Source: Entoloma clypeatum (lineage: Eukaryota > Basidiomycota > Agaricomycetes > Agaricales > Entolomataceae). From it: a DNA stretch of 64,000 bases. Position 1 is the stretch's first letter, and each line of letters begins with the position of its first letter. A model generated the notes under the pieces. It worked only from the letters and a program-made list of their open reading frames with translations, was not told the origin of the DNA and made no database searches. The position numbers were made by a program, and so were the translations under genes. This document shows, piece after piece, positions 45,642 through 59,675 of the stretch. The stretch spans positions 1-64,000 of the forward strand of contig OY751496.1 in NCBI GenBank assembly GCA_963565915.1, written 5' to 3'.

Positions 45642-47745
45642 AGATGGCGCCCTTGTTGTAAACTAATTGTGATCGTAATCGCACGTAGCGTTAGCCAATG
45701 CTTTCATTCGCACCTGAACGGCTTTCTTTCAAAAACAACATTCTTTGCTTTCAAATGCAAATATCCGCGAGTCTGGCACATTTTTGCACGATAGCGAATA
45801 GTGGTACATGACGTCCAAGTAGACCCAGTATATTGGATTCAGAATCTGAGTTTTCATCAGTTCCTGTATACGTTCCCCAACCCCACGTAAATGTTCAGAA
45901 AGCACCCCCGTCAACCATGCTCATTATTTTCCCGCTGACTTTGCGCCACACCCATTCAACTTGTCGATATCGTCAAACTAACACGATCAGTCGATAAAGT
46001 CCTTCATCGTCTACCAGGCATGCAATCAAATAACTCGACCTTTCCTAAAGATGTTGTACAAAGGGTCGCCAAATTGAATCAAATTCTAGGCCCATTATGA
46101 CGAGCCCCGCTTGTACGCGAGTCGTTTGCGTTGTCAAAGTGCGAAATGTGGCTGACTATGCTTCACCAACGCTCGGGGATACGCGTACGCACGACCCTTG
46201 GCGGCTCGGAAAGGACTGCAAATGAATGTCAGACGACTTCGGGATTCATTACGGATTCCTCGCCGTCTTTCCCGCTAGAAAATTGTAACTTGAAGCAGAA
46301 ATTTCCAGGCTTAAAAGTTGAATGCGCTCTTTCCAAAGATGCTTTGTCCACAGCTCGTCCTAGCATCAAATATTGAGACACATATCTCGCCTTGAGTCAC
46401 GTTCTTTGAGGAGCCGTCGCCGCATGAGCTGACTACCGCCCTCAGCACCGTAATTTCACGCATCCAGCACGACGAAGGTCAAGGGGTTACCATGCCCTCC
46501 ACGGACATTGTCTGAACATCCATTAGGACACTAAGTTTACGATAAAGCGCACGGGGTTCACCTCTTGCAGGAAGGGGGACGTGCATCATATACTTTCACT
46601 CGTGGCGTTGGGACCAATAGAAAATGAGACCTCAAAGCGATGAGATACGGTGGAGAGCAACTAAAGGCAGACACATAACTCACGGTTTCTGTTTGGCGTT
46701 CAAAAATCTCGGCGTCATTCAAGTAAAAATCACATACCGTCGATTGAAATGCCGCGACTTCAACGAGTTCATCAATCAATTAATCAACTCTTTCTGTAAG
46801 AGTTTGAGCTGGGGCATGCGAAGAATTGTTGAACATTCAAATTTATGATCGTTGGTGTCACATGCACGTGCAGTGCCCTGCACGCCTCTCACAACCACGA
46901 TCTCCAAATCCACCGTCTGGAACACGTCAAATCTTCCATGCAGAAACAGACGAAAAACACGGCCATCCGTTATATCGGTGAACAGCTTCTGGCAGACAGA
47001 TGAAAACACTGGAGATCGAGGGTGGGATGAAGATGAGATGGAGGCTGGGGTTCAAGACTTTGGTATCGAAACCAGCTGCCCCCTTCGATTTTTCAGTGAG
47101 TGCGTATAATTATATGCCAAATTAGATGTTCCAGTCCTAACGCTACAAATCGTATTGCTCATCAAGGTTGAAGAGACATCCGCGCACGCGCATGATCGCC
47201 ATAGCTTCTTACGAGCGGTCACACAAGGATATGAACTTCAAACCTCCTGTTTTCTGACAAAGTCGTGTCTTGCTGATTTTCTTCTTATATATGTTCATGG
47301 TCGTTTTCGTCTAGTGTGTGAGATCGTCTAGGCTTCCGTATCGTCAACCTCTTCTCGAGGCTGAAATCTTCATTCTAGTTTGAGTTCCCCGTTCTCGGTA
47401 AGCTTGTTACTTTACTAGAAGGCGTGAGCCTGTTTATTACATACATAGGCGCTCGAATTTTCAGTCTTGTCAAAAATTTGCTCGGTTACCATGTGGCACA
47501 TATATGAACCCCTTTCTCGACAGCTGCCAATCAAGGTCTGGACGGGGCGGTTCCTGTATATTCAGCTACTGCTTACTCTTCAAATATGTATCGCTAGGAA
47601 TTGAGCGAGTCCCAAGAAATAGGCATCTGAATGGCTCAGTTAAGACGTCCAAAGGAAACCGAGTTTTCCACTTATTGTTGGCGTTCTTTTGGGCGCTTTG
47701 CCAACCAGTAGGTCGAGACTCATAGCACTCAGGGTCCTCGTCTCA

Positions 47746-47945
47746 NNNNNNNNNNNNNNNNNNNNNNNNNNNNNNNNNNNNNNNNNNNNNNNNNNNNNNN
47801 NNNNNNNNNNNNNNNNNNNNNNNNNNNNNNNNNNNNNNNNNNNNNNNNNNNNNNNNNNNNNNNNNNNNNNNNNNNNNNNNNNNNNNNNNNNNNNNNNNNN
47901 NNNNNNNNNNNNNNNNNNNNNNNNNNNNNNNNNNNNNNNNNNNNN
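47746..47945. other. Assembly gap of exactly 200 N
   Basis: The run of 200 N separates the two copies of the duplicated block. A round number indicates a gap of unknown size inserted by a scaffolder. Confidence 0.99.
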
Positions 47946-48793
47946 CGACGAGGACGACGTTTTCTCCCCTTTACTAGTTGCTCTGCTTGTCTCGATGGTA
48001 ATTAACTTTTAGTATGCGGGAATGGACCAGCATACAACACATTGGAACACATGGTCAATCCCTTTGTTCTTGAGAACATACTATAAGTACCATGTATTTG
48101 GACATCATTTGTTTAGTGCTTCGTTGTCGAAGAATCTGGGGCGGCGAGTTAGGGCAAATGTGATTTTGGAACGAGAGAGGTACGGACCCCTTCGAGTCAG
48201 TGGAGACGGCGGTATTGGTAGGTCTGAGTGAGGGTATGATGGTGACGAGGGAGGTGCTGGTGACGAGACCAGCGCTATGGTGCTCGTGGAACGGAAAAGG
48301 TGCTGCCCACCTACGTGCTCGTCGTGGTCGAGTTATCGCCTAGAGTTAATGGAGCCGGAGGGATTCGAGGGAAGACTGGCAGGAAATGGAAGTCAGTTAG
48401 TCGATTGATCAGTGTCGGTGACGTAGGACATTGTGCAGAGCGTCTATCCGCAGGGTGGTCGTTCGCGAAAGTCTGGAGATGGGGGTACGAATCATTCTTT
48501 CGTTTCCTTTTTGCCGAGCGCCACGCACCCAATACATGCACGCAAAGCATGCATGAGACGGAGCCTTGAGTCGGAGTGTGGCGGCTCGACGCTCCGGATC
48601 ATATCAGTCAGCCTTCAGGCAGCATACCCGCAGTACCAAGAGTTCGAAAGTTCATTGTTGAACTCTCAGTACGCAAAATTGAAACGCTAACCCAAGATGA
48701 TGCAATTAACAGTAGCTGTGCTTTCTGGGATGTACATGTAGAAAACCCGATACCTCTCCTCGAACCCAAAAGAAAATGAGATATGTAGGATCG

Positions 48794-49611
48794 TTAGAGG
48801 CTGATGTTGACGTACGCCTTGATCAAGGCGGTGATGTTAACGAGACCGAGGAGCTTGACGATTGCAAGGACGTCGGCTTGAGCATTCAGAAGACCGCAGA
48901 ACGAGACCTGGAGGCCAGCAACAATAGAGAAGGTGACCTGAAGCAGCTCCGCCAGGCAGGCGCTGTTGGAATGACCTGTCAGTAACAGCACTCAACAACG
49001 ACCATACAACTTACCCGATGCTGACAATGAATTGAAGGCAAACTTTGATATCCGACTTGACACAGGCATGGAAGGCGACCGACAGAACGGTGCAAATGGC
49101 CTAAACAGCAATCGTTATTGAGCTGACACACTCAGGCTTGTGACTGTGTTGCAGACTTACGACAAAGACATTGATGACGAGTTGGGCGAGAGCCGCGACA
49201 GAGATCACTGCGCCGTTGGTGGAAAGGACGGCGCTGAGTTCGAGGTCGACCATCGCCTTCACATCGACGACGGCAGCTCCAAGAGCGCCGCGGAGCATCT
49301 CGAGGTGTGGCTCAATGACTTCGAAGTTCACGGTACCGTCGACACCGACAGCTGCGTCTGCCAAAGAAGACAAATTTTGAGTGAAACGGAAAGCGAGAGA
49401 AAAGGGATGGACACCACTAACTCAGATTGTCTGAAACAACGGCGACGCGACTTTGCATATCGGCAAAGAGGGTGGGGATGTTGGAGCAGCCACAACGCCG
49501 GTCGAGAGCGTTGTGGTCTGCTTCAGCTGCGCGCGCAGGAAGACTAGTGGCAGAGGCGAGACCGGCGAGGGCACCGGTGGCGAAGAGGAGGATGGACTTG
49601 AAGGAAGGCAT
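48794..49611 (-). CDS. Small secreted protein, right copy
   Basis: Identical to the gene at 39733-40550: complement(join(48794..48962, 49015..49100, 49161..49357, 49422..49611)), 213 residues, with signal peptide and hydrophobic helices. It is probably the same locus represented twice by the assembly. Confidence 0.7.
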
Positions 49612-52600
49612 TGTGAAATGAGTGTGAGGTTGGGAGGAGAAGCTAGCGAGCTGAGAGACGACTGAAGCTGATGGAGGGGGTGTCGTCGGCGGCAGGGGAA
49701 ACTTTATAAGAACACGAAATGCCGAACCTTCCCAGGACGAAGCGAGGTAGTGGGACCCTGTATATGATCAATAAGTTCCCTAACATGCAAGAAAAAAATT
49801 ACGTTACGAGCGGCGAGGCGATCCTCGATCCCAACTCAATCCTGGAATGCTATTCCTTCCATGTCCATATCTCCCGGGATACTACACTGTGGCAGCAGCA
49901 CTCGCTCTTAGGGCCATTGAGTCAGTCGTTAACGTTCCTCATTACGGTAGAAGTAGCTACTCACAGACAGTAGCGTCGCCGCTCCTGCCAAAGTCTTGAT
50001 GGTGATGATGATGCCACGTTACGCGTCACTGTCAACTGTCTGAGCCATTAAAGCCAAACAACTGATCCGAGTCCAACATCAATTGACAAAGCCATTTTTC
50101 CGAAGAGTCTGAGGGACCAAACCATGATTGAATTTTCCCGACGAAGGAAGATTGGAAGACTTGCCCTTCAGACAGATCCACTGTTCCCACCAACGGGCAA
50201 CTCATGCCTACGTGTGTATTGAAACAGGCTGCCCTGGACTTCATCAAAACGACAATTTATCTCAAAAGGCAAGTACAAGCTCTGACCCTGGAACGATTCG
50301 CGGCCAGGAACGCGAGACCCTTCGTGAAATGCAACCCCCTATACTTGAGCGAAGATACAAATCATACGATCTCCCAAGTAGCACAAAGCCTTCAGGCTGA
50401 AGCATTCGCACCGCTTTAGATCGCGTCTGCTGAATAGTCACGCGCCAGGAGACGTCCGACTATTACCACTGCACTTACCGTTGAGCTATTCAAGCAACAT
50501 CTGGCGTTGAGTCTTGGCGGACTAGTAACTCGCGATGTACATAGCTTGGTGTGCGTACTTGCTTCTGACGTTCGACAATGACAATTGACAAAAAAAATGC
50601 CACCTCGATGAAGCATTGTCGAACAGGGGCGCAGGTACCCGGTCATGGTCTTCTTAGCCTAATCCAACAGAGACGCTGGGAGTGATTCGGGCACGCCTTT
50701 TGTGGCAATTCGGAAATCAGTTACCGCGATCGTATCAAGGACTCAGAGGGAGCCTTACACGTGTAAGGGATGAGGTTGTTTTACTTCTGTTCACATAACT
50801 TGACGTCAGATGGTCCTCCAAATAAATCGAAAAATTTTCGCCATACTGCCCTCCACTATCTGTGCCTCAGAACAACCGCCGCCCGTAGAGGATATCAGCC
50901 CATGCCTGCTTTGAACCATGTTATGGTGACGTGCGATTACAAGGGGGAAAACAAGGCTTTGACTGGGCAAATGGACGTCAGGCAAAGTAGGCATACCTTG
51001 TCTCTACCGTTAAGTAACTAACCCTAGCCAGATCCTGATGCCGTGACGCGAAAAAGTGCACTTCATGACTCGAGGTCTAGGCGACCAAAGATGAGAATAC
51101 ACTTGGAATACGCCTTCTTTTTGACGACTAACCGTCTGAGACTCTGACTGTGAGACTGTCGTGCACTGGGGTGAGACTCCACATTTTGTCGTGCAGAAGT
51201 TCAGCGCGCTGCACTGCTACCATCGTGGCCAGCTGAGTGCAGACTGACGCCCTCCGGATCCGCACTTAGTCGAGGCGATAAGAGAACGAGCCGCCCGCAG
51301 CATTACCCCTGAATCCGACACGATTCCGGACCTGGTCCGTAGGAATCACGCCATCAGGATGTCGGCCCGCTCAGAAAGACCTTGTCATTCAAATGTTCCT
51401 CCACCCGATGACCTGTTATAGCTACCTTTGGACTGGGTTGTATGGCGTAGAAATACGATGGGCCGAGGCCGATACCATGGCTGTCCGCGCGGACCCCGAC
51501 GACGCACCCGGCGCTGATTGACGATCAGATATTGTTCATGCGCCAACAAGCGGGTGTAGGTGAGATAGGTCCATAGTTCCGGCTCCCACAGTCTCGGCTC
51601 TCGAGGTGACGTGCTCAAAATTGCAGTCTTGTCGTTACCGAACATGCCGACAACTGCAGAGCCGCCGGGCGAATCCAGTGTTTCAAGGGTACAACTCGGG
51701 TTATCATTCACTGAAAGTTCGTAAGAGAAAGTACTGGATGGGATGGCAACACGTTACGCACGATCCATTCATTGATATTAGGAGAGCGGCAGATCTTGGG
51801 ATCCGGTCTAGAAGGCGCAAAGAGGGCGTCGACGGAACCCAGAAACTTCCATTGAAGGGAGGATGAAAGGAGTCGGTGAGGCTGGGAGTCGGGTTGACCA
51901 GATGACAGAATGGGATACGGTTTGTTGCGGGACGACTCGAGGTCAAGACAAGGTTGCATCTTCCTCTGACTCGTCCTCTTAGCTTCTTGTGGTGGACGTT
52001 TCGTTTGAAGGAACTTCTTGAAACATCAATGGAGAACGCACGCGCTTTACAAACTTGAGTTCAAAGAGTATGATCCCAAGACTTCGGGCAACAATGCAGG
52101 TGAAAATCAAGGCGATTTTAAGTCCTTTCAACCTTCTACTTCATCGACCTAGACAGAATATTAACGTCATATATAAACAAGCACGGATTTCGCCCGAAAT
52201 CCTTGCAGGATAGTTATGCTTACTGGCATAGCCCACTGTCGCACAACATGCCACCGCAGGAAGGGGGCGTGCCGCTCCTCCTCACGTCGTCCCAAGACTG
52301 TCCCCGTACCTCACACCAATTCGTCCGATCCGTACGTCACTGCGCCTTAAGGTGATGTGGAGGGATCATCTTATCGAACGGAGGCGCTATTGAGTGACTT
52401 CAGTCAGGCGCCGTCGGTCCTGCTTGTCTGGCTGGCGGCACCGATTGCTGCCTGGCGTGCTCGGTTGTCTGCTGTATCATTCTTGTTAGTCTGATGTCAT
52501 TCCATGAGTAAAAATGAGAACGAAGTGAAAGGACCGTGAAACCGTTACCTTGCGAGAAGAATGGATGAGGCAGTAGAGAATGTTGACAGGCCGTGGCTGT

Positions 52601-53331
52601 GGCTTGTAGAGGCACATTTGTATCGCCATCTGTCCGTCGTTCCCGTTAACATGTGCTGGTGAGAGCGAGTCAGGTAAGTTTGAGCGATGGTGCAGCGGGG
52701 GGGTCTCACCTGTCTTGTTATCATTGGTATGCTGACAGTCTCCCCTTTCCTGTCCTCCCCTCCCTCCGTCGTCCCGCGTGGCTGCGTGTCACAGTGCCAC
52801 GGTCATTGATAGTGCGGGTGAGGGCTGGCCACGAATTAGTGGCGATAGAGGGCAAGTGCGAGAGTGCATACCTGTAAAGCTTTCCTTCTTTCTCGTCGTC
52901 CACATTCACTGTTTTCGCCCATACGCATGTGTTGCGCTTTCATGGAATAGGGTGGGGACATATGGTGACGGGGACGTGGAGTGATCGCTGTCATGACTAT
53001 AGGGCCTGCCTACGGGAGACTAGGGACGTAGCGGGTCGTCGTCCGAGAACTTCCGCTGTTGAAGTGGCTGTTGGATAGGTTAGTGGGTAGGGAAGGCGGC
53101 GGCGAGGGTGCATACCTGCAGAGCGATCATTCGTCGTTGTCATTTTGGCAATGCAGCTTGACGGTCGTGGGCCTGACACGCCATTCGTGCCAATGGTGAG
53201 GTGACACATAGGTGGTGGGGGCGGCGGGCGGCATTGTGGACGAAAAGTGGTTATCTGTGTTTGTCAATGACGTCCGAACCAAATACTTCTACTACTTTCC
53301 GCTTCATCTTGCAGGATCTGAACGTACTTGG

Positions 53332-54702
53332 ATGAAGCGCAAGGGTCGACCCACACATGGAGATAGCATCGCGGCCTCTGAATCCGTCAAGACACGTCCC
53401 CGGAAGAAACTTGGCGCCTCTCCCAGCACACCTACCTCTCGTACTAAACTTCGGAATGATCAAAAGACAGCTCCTGCCAAGAAATCCACCCGTCGACTTC
53501 TCAACCCAAAGCAAGAGGAATCCGATACGTCTCTTGTTGGACTCTTACCTACACTGGCTCCAGCGCACCTCGTCGAGCTCGCAGAAATCTGGAACTCCGA
53601 TAACCGCATGCCTACTCCCGAATCTCGTCGCGCCTGGGCTCTTGCCAGGAAGCTCAAGGCGGAGATGGTACATCGCTGGTTCTACCGCCGCAAGCAGCTC
53701 GCAAAAAAGGCCAACATCCAGCTACCGAGGGAGAAGTATGCCCTTCCTGTGGGCACGCCGCCTGTCATCGAGGTAGTTTTCGCAAAAGAGGAGCCAGCTT
53801 GTGGCGACGACGGTCCGACGATGCAACCGCAGCATGACAGCGTGAAGGTCCAGCAAATCGGACGCTCCAGCGCGTCCCCAGCGACGACGCTTCGCGACCT
53901 GACGAATATGGATTCGGATTGCCTCACTCTCCGTTCTTCGTCCCCTTTTGAGGAACGGCCGCACAACAGACGCGCATATACTCGCTCTTCGTCCTCAGCT
54001 CCAAGTTCTCTACCGTCTTCTTCGCCTCCTCCTCCAAGCTCTCCTCTCTCTTGCTCTCCCGCTTCATCCCCTTGCCCCGGATTTCCTCTTTTCCTGCGGA
54101 CTGTCACATCTGCAAGTTCAGCTGACGAAGCAGACGCAGACGCTCGTCAGGTCTGGTGCAATCAAAATAACAGCGAACAGGTTTCGAAATATACCTGCTG
54201 CCTATGTGCTTCGTCATTTCAACTAGGTATTGTGTACCGATGTCCTTCCCCTCGCTCCTTTCGTTAAACTGCAAGTCGACTCACAAACACCCTTTCTCCT
54301 CCTACACACACAGATTCTGGATCAACGCATTTACCGGCCTTCTTCAATCCTTATACTAACTTTCCTTGCGACGCGATCGAAAATCAACCTTTGGAGTATA
54401 TCCCACTGCCTCTGACACCAGACTCGTTGCTACTCATGCAACTCTCTGCTATTCCGTTCCTCTCCCGCTCCGCAGATCTTCTGACGACGCCGCCTACTGA
54501 TAATTCCTGTTGTGCTCAACAAATCTGTCTCGGCGGGAATACATACGCACATGATGGTTCTTTTATCGGTCGGTGTTTGCGGCCGTCCGTCTCGAGTGCT
54601 GAACATGGAGACGAAGAAGTTATGGAGTTCACCGTACATGGTCAAGTCGTGTGTGTCGACTTCCTGGAGGAGATGATGGATTTTGATGGGCTGGCCCTAT
54701 AG
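53332..54702 (+). CDS. Homeodomain-like transcription factor candidate, right copy
   Basis: Identical to the gene at 44271-45641: join(53332..54226, 54314..54702), 427 residues, with the atypical WFYRRK helix lacking the invariant Asn. It is probably the same locus seen twice. Confidence 0.5.
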
Positions 54703-56811
54703 AGATGGCGCCCTTGTTGTAAACTAATTGTGATCGTAATCGCACGTAGCGTTAGCCAATGCTTTCATTCGCACCTGAACGGCTTTCTTTCAAAAACAAC
54801 ATTCTTTGCTTTCAAATGCAAATATCCGCGAGTCTGGCACATTTTTGCACGATAGCGAATAGTGGTACATGACGTCCAAGTAGACCCAGTATATTGGATT
54901 CAGAATCTGAGTTTTCATCAGTTCCTGTATACGTTCCCCAACCCCACGTAAATGTTCAGAAAGCACCCCCGTCAACCATGCTCATTATTTTCCCGCTGAC
55001 TTTGCGCCACACCCATTCAACTTGTCGATATCGTCAAACTAACACGATCAGTCGATAAAGTCCTTCATCGTCTACCAGGCATGCAATCAAATAACTCGAC
55101 CTTTCCTAAAGATGTTGTACAAAGGGTCGCCAAATTGAATCAAATTCTAGGCCCATTATGACGAGCCCCGCTTGTACGCGAGTCGTTTGCGTTGTCAAAG
55201 TGCGAAATGTGGCTGACTATGCTTCACCAACGCTCGGGGATACGCGTACGCACGACCCTTGGCGGCTCGGAAAGGACTGCAAATGAATGTCAGACGACTT
55301 CGGGATTCATTACGGATTCCTCGCCGTCTTTCCCGCTAGAAAATTGTAACTTGAAGCAGAAATTTCCAGGCTTAAAAGTTGAATGCGCTCTTTCCAAAGA
55401 TGCTTTGTCCACAGCTCGTCCTAGCATCAAATATTGAGACACATATCTCGCCTTGAGTCACGTTCTTTGAGGAGCCGTCGCCGCATGAGCTGACTACCGC
55501 CCTCAGCACCGTAATTTCACGCATCCAGCACGACGAAGGTCAAGGGGTTACCATGCCCTCCACGGACATTGTCTGAACATCCATTAGGACACTAAGTTTA
55601 CGATAAAGCGCACGGGGTTCACCTCTTGCAGGAAGGGGGACGTGCATCATATACTTTCACTCGTGGCGTTGGGACCAATAGAAAATGAGACCTCAAAGCG
55701 ATGAGATACGGTGGAGAGCAACTAAAGGCAGACACATAACTCACGGTTTCTGTTTGGCGTTCAAAAATCTCGGCGTCATTCAAGTAAAAATCACATACCG
55801 TCGATTGAAATGCCGCGACTTCAACGAGTTCATCAATCAATTAATCAACTCTTTCTGTAAGAGTTTGAGCTGGGGCATGCGAAGAATTGTTGAACATTCA
55901 AATTTATGATCGTTGGTGTCACATGCACGTGCAGTGCCCTGCACGCCTCTCACAACCACGATCTCCAAATCCACCGTCTGGAACACGTCAAATCTTCCAT
56001 GCAGAAACAGACGAAAAACACGGCCATCCGTTATATCGGTGAACAGCTTCTGGCAGACAGATGAAAACACTGGAGATCGAGGGTGGGATGAAGATGAGAT
56101 GGAGGCTGGGGTTCAAGACTTTGGTATCGAAACCAGCTGCCCCCTTCGATTTTTCAGTGAGTGCGTATAATTATATGCCAAATTAGATGTTCCAGTCCTA
56201 ACGCTACAAATCGTATTGCTCATCAAGGTTGAAGAGACATCCGCGCACGCGCATGATCGCCATAGCTTCTTACGAGCGGTCACACAAGGATATGAACTTC
56301 AAACCTCCTGTTTTCTGACAAAGTTCGTGTCTTGCTGATTTTCTTCTTATATATGTTCATGGTCGTTTTCGTCTAGTGTGTGAGATCGTCTAGGCTTTCC
56401 GTATCGTCAACCTCTTCTCGAGGGCTGAAATCTTCATTCTAGTTTGAGTTCCCCGTTCTCGGTAAGCTTGTTACTTTACTAGAAGGCGTGAGCCTGTTTA
56501 TTACATACATAGGGCGCTCGAATTTTCAGTCTTGTCAAAAATTTGCTCGGTTACCATGTGGCACATATATGAACCCCTTTCTCGACAGCTGCCAATCAAG
56601 GTCTGGACGGGGCGGTTCCTGTATATTCAGCCTACTGCTTACTCTTCAAATATGTATCGCTAGGAATTGAGCGAGTCCCAAGAAATAGGCATCTGAATGG
56701 CTCAGTTAAGACGTCCAAAGGAAACCGAGTTTTCCACTTATTGTTGGCGTTCTTTTGGGCGCTTTGCCAACCAGTAGGTCGAGACTCATAGCACTCAGGG
56801 TCCTCGTCTCA

Positions 56812-57150
56812 GGGCCATCAGCCTTTCATGGCAGGCTCACAAGCGCCCGAACCTGACCTTCGTGATTCATTCCCGTAATCAACATATGCAACGGAGACTT
56901 ATCCTCTTACTCCACAGGCCACTCATTTGCACCAAGCCTATGTTGCTGGAATGCACATGGGTAGACACATCACCTTTCTGTACGCACTTATCGGACCGCG
57001 GGACCTCGACAATTGCATCGGAGGAAATTGAAGCCGCCCCCCATAAATGCACGTCTCAGGCTCAGGCCTCAGGCCTCAGGGTCAAGGATCGTGGTAATTC
57101 CGTACACGACTTACTCTCTGCTTCGCTTATTCCCTTCTTACCCGACAGCG
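56812..57150. other. Unique spacer after the duplicated block
   Basis: Contains a short CTCAGGC repeat (57057-57078). It is the promoter region of the next gene; no coding sequence seen. Confidence 0.3.
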
Positions 57151-57157
57151 TATAAAA
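57151..57157 (+). promoter_or_regulatory. TATA box of secreted-protein paralogue
   Basis: TATAAAA about 97 bases upstream of the ATG at 57254, with a CT-rich stretch between. Confidence 0.6.
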
Positions 57158-57253
57158 GGCCAGCAGCCATGGCCTACATCTCCATCGTCTCTTGCCTTCT
57201 CTCCTCCGCGCAGCCTCTAAGCAACACCACTCTCTTTTACAACTCTCCATACC

Positions 57254-58046
57254 ATGCCTTCTTTCCAGACCATCCTCTTCGCTGCCACCGCTGCCCTCGC
57301 CGGCTTTGCATCTGCAGCCCCCGCGTATGGCTCTGACTCTTCCCTCGTTGCTCGTTGCGAATGCGACACCGTCCCTGCTATTCTGGCCAACGTCCAGACC
57401 CAAATCGCAATCGTCAATGTCGATTTGAGTGGGTACTTCATAATTCTCCCGATTTACAGTGGCTCACATGTGTATTGCGACTAGAGGCCAAGATCACTGC
57501 TGCTGCCCAGGTTGACGCGAAAGTCGATATCGCCGTCGTTACCCCTGCTATTGCCCAAATCAAGGCAATCGTTGATACGGCGGTCGTTCAAGTCAAGGCA
57601 ATCGCTCACCTCGATCTCAACGTCATCCTGGCCTCCAATGGTACCGTCCTCAGCGTCCAGGCATGTGCTCAGGTTGTTGCTCAGGTTATCGCGGTACGTC
57701 TCTCGTCTTGTATCCATGGACATCGCACTTACTCGTGCCTTTGTAGGCTATCTGTGCCGTTCTCCACCTCGCCGTCACTGCTGTCGTCACTCTTCAAGTC
57801 AAAGCCTGCCTCGATCTTATTGTTCAAGTGGGGTACGTCCTTTTGTTCTATCGTATCATATTCTGTTTGAACTCACATTTGGCCTCCAGCCTGTCCATCA
57901 CGGCCCTCTTGCAGACCCTCTTCAGCCTCGTTGTTGGCCTCCAGGCTGCTGTCTGCGTCCTTGTCAAACTCAACCTCAACCTTCTCGCCATCATCAAAGC
58001 CTGTGGTCTCCTCAACGTCCTCGCTTTGATCCACATCCAGCTCTGA
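57254..58046 (+). CDS. Small secreted protein, paralogue
   Basis: Model join(57254..57428, 57485..57693, 57747..57832, 57890..58046), 208 residues. Signal peptide MPSFQTILFAATAALAGFASA is followed by RCECDTVPAILANVQ, then Ala/Val/Leu-rich helices. Exon phases and the 86-base third exon match the gene at 39733-40550 exactly, so the two arose by duplication, but they are on opposite strands and clearly diverged. Function unknown; probably secreted or membrane-associated. Confidence 0.75.
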
Positions 58047-59675
58047 AAGGCATGATTGGATCCTGACGTCCGTCTGACTACGATATCATTTGATACTTAT
58101 CCATACCACGTTTCTGAATAATATAATTTGTTATACGCATCAGATCTTGAAGAGTATTGTGTTGTTCAGAATCGTCATCAAGTGTGCCAGAAATCTTTTT
58201 GTGATGATTCCATTCAAGGATTATTGTTTGCGTTTGCGTTCGGTACTTTTCGGAATAGACGGAGGCTTGAACATGTGGTGTCTTGGTGCCTTTTTGAATT
58301 TCGCATCGTTATAAATTCCGTATCTTCCCCCGCACCGTGGTTTCCTCAAGATCAATTCGATGGAGTACGTGAAACGATCGAGAAGGTACGTGTCAGTTTC
58401 TGGCGTATTGTCGGGCCTAGACAGACGCGGCGAACTGTATTGCGAGGGCCGAAAAGAGGTCTTATATTATGTTGCTGGAATCTGGAATACTTCGAGAGAA
58501 AAGCTAGGCGCCACATCTACGGGTAGTTGACGCTTCCATTGCCTCAAAATTGGCCATGTGAGCTCCAATAAAGGATCGGGGAGGAGGATGGCGCTCCTGG
58601 AAGTCGTAAGCGGCACCCAGCGATACCAATCCCGAAAGGACAGTTATGAGAAAAACACTAAACGCTCTCTCTAAGCAAGGAACTAAAGATAAGGCATAAA
58701 TACCTATATTCAAACGCTGAGCGTAGACATTCAAGTCTTGGTGAATGAGCCATTGGTAAAGTGGTCTATCATGTCGCGAATGAACTATGTGGAAGATTGC
58801 GAATTTGATAGTAAGTAGTGATTTATTGGGTCGTGCTTGCTCGATATCAAGACATACCAGAGTCCTCGATGCTGACGCATGATGGCTGGGTAATCGAAGT
58901 CGGGGACACGCGCAAGCGAGGTGGAAAGGGATTTTGGACACAATGTTAACTATGCGCTCTTTTCCGATTCTTCCCCCAAGAGAGCATACGTGTGGCTACA
59001 ACAGAGGGTCAGCGGTGATAGATAGTCGGTGAAATGCCCGCGTCCTGGGATGGGAACGTCGTGCTTATCACCAAAGCAGTTACAGGGCGGCGCACGTACA
59101 CGGATACTGAAGTTGGGCTATCGATCTGAACCAACTGTCATACCGACGTCCCATGTTAGGTGGTAGATAGACCAACACTCGTGAAGTTACCAAAGGATTT
59201 GGTAAATCGGTGCGTTCATAATGGTGTTGACCGGCGCAACGTGTTTGAGAAATGTTCGGGTAACGAGGGTATGAAACAGCAGTGCGTCCGTGGTATGCAC
59301 CTGCATCAATCTCATGACCTTCGAGCTGGGTTGAAGGATGGGGCGCTCTGGCTGGCGCCGTGGTAGTCAAGTGATTTCAACTGAGAAAGGGTTCGTGTAT
59401 CAGAAACGGCAGGGATCCAATATTGGAACTTCCGAGTCCAATTCAAGATCCTCCTCCGTTATCAGACCTAGTATCGAAGATGCCAAAACTCACCATCAGG
59501 CGTTTCTTGCCGTTGAAGATGAAGGGGAAAGACCCACGATATCGGTTCGGACACGTCGGTCAGCTGTTGAAGACTATCATATGTTTTGAGGGCACCGGTT
59601 TGAACGTAGTTTGGTTTCATGCAATAAGGGAAGATTCACGAATGAGAGTATCGTACACGCGGCATCAGGCAGTCA
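58047..59675. other. Region without an assignable gene
   Basis: A minus-strand 145-codon frame (58504-58941) contains a hydrophobic stretch and GT..AG-like sites and might be part of a small multi-exon gene. I cannot recognise a family or fix exons. Other frames here look like chance. Confidence 0.3.

Larger units (their letters stand above)
38884..47745. repeat. Left copy of an 8.86-kb duplicated segment
   Basis: Matches 47946-56811 along its whole length at offset 9062, then 9061. I find one homopolymer difference near 38980 and five between about 47266 and 47565, which account for the 4-base length difference. It ends exactly at the run of N. Outside the genes annotated, 38884-39732, 40651-44270 and 45642-47745 show no gene I can support. 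Confidence 0.95.
47946..56811. repeat. Right copy of the 8.86-kb duplicated segment
   Basis: Begins directly after the gap with the base corresponding to 38884 and ends at 56811, where unique sequence continues. Its few differences from the left copy are single-base homopolymer changes, one within 100 bases of the gap. The gene content repeats that of the left copy; 47946-48793, 49709-53331 and 54703-56811 hold nothing further I can support. Confidence 0.95.

Noticed and set aside
38884..56811. Recent biological tandem duplication of 8.9 kb
   Set aside because: Not excluded, but differences are confined to homopolymers near a 200-N gap, which fits contig-end error and missed overlap better.
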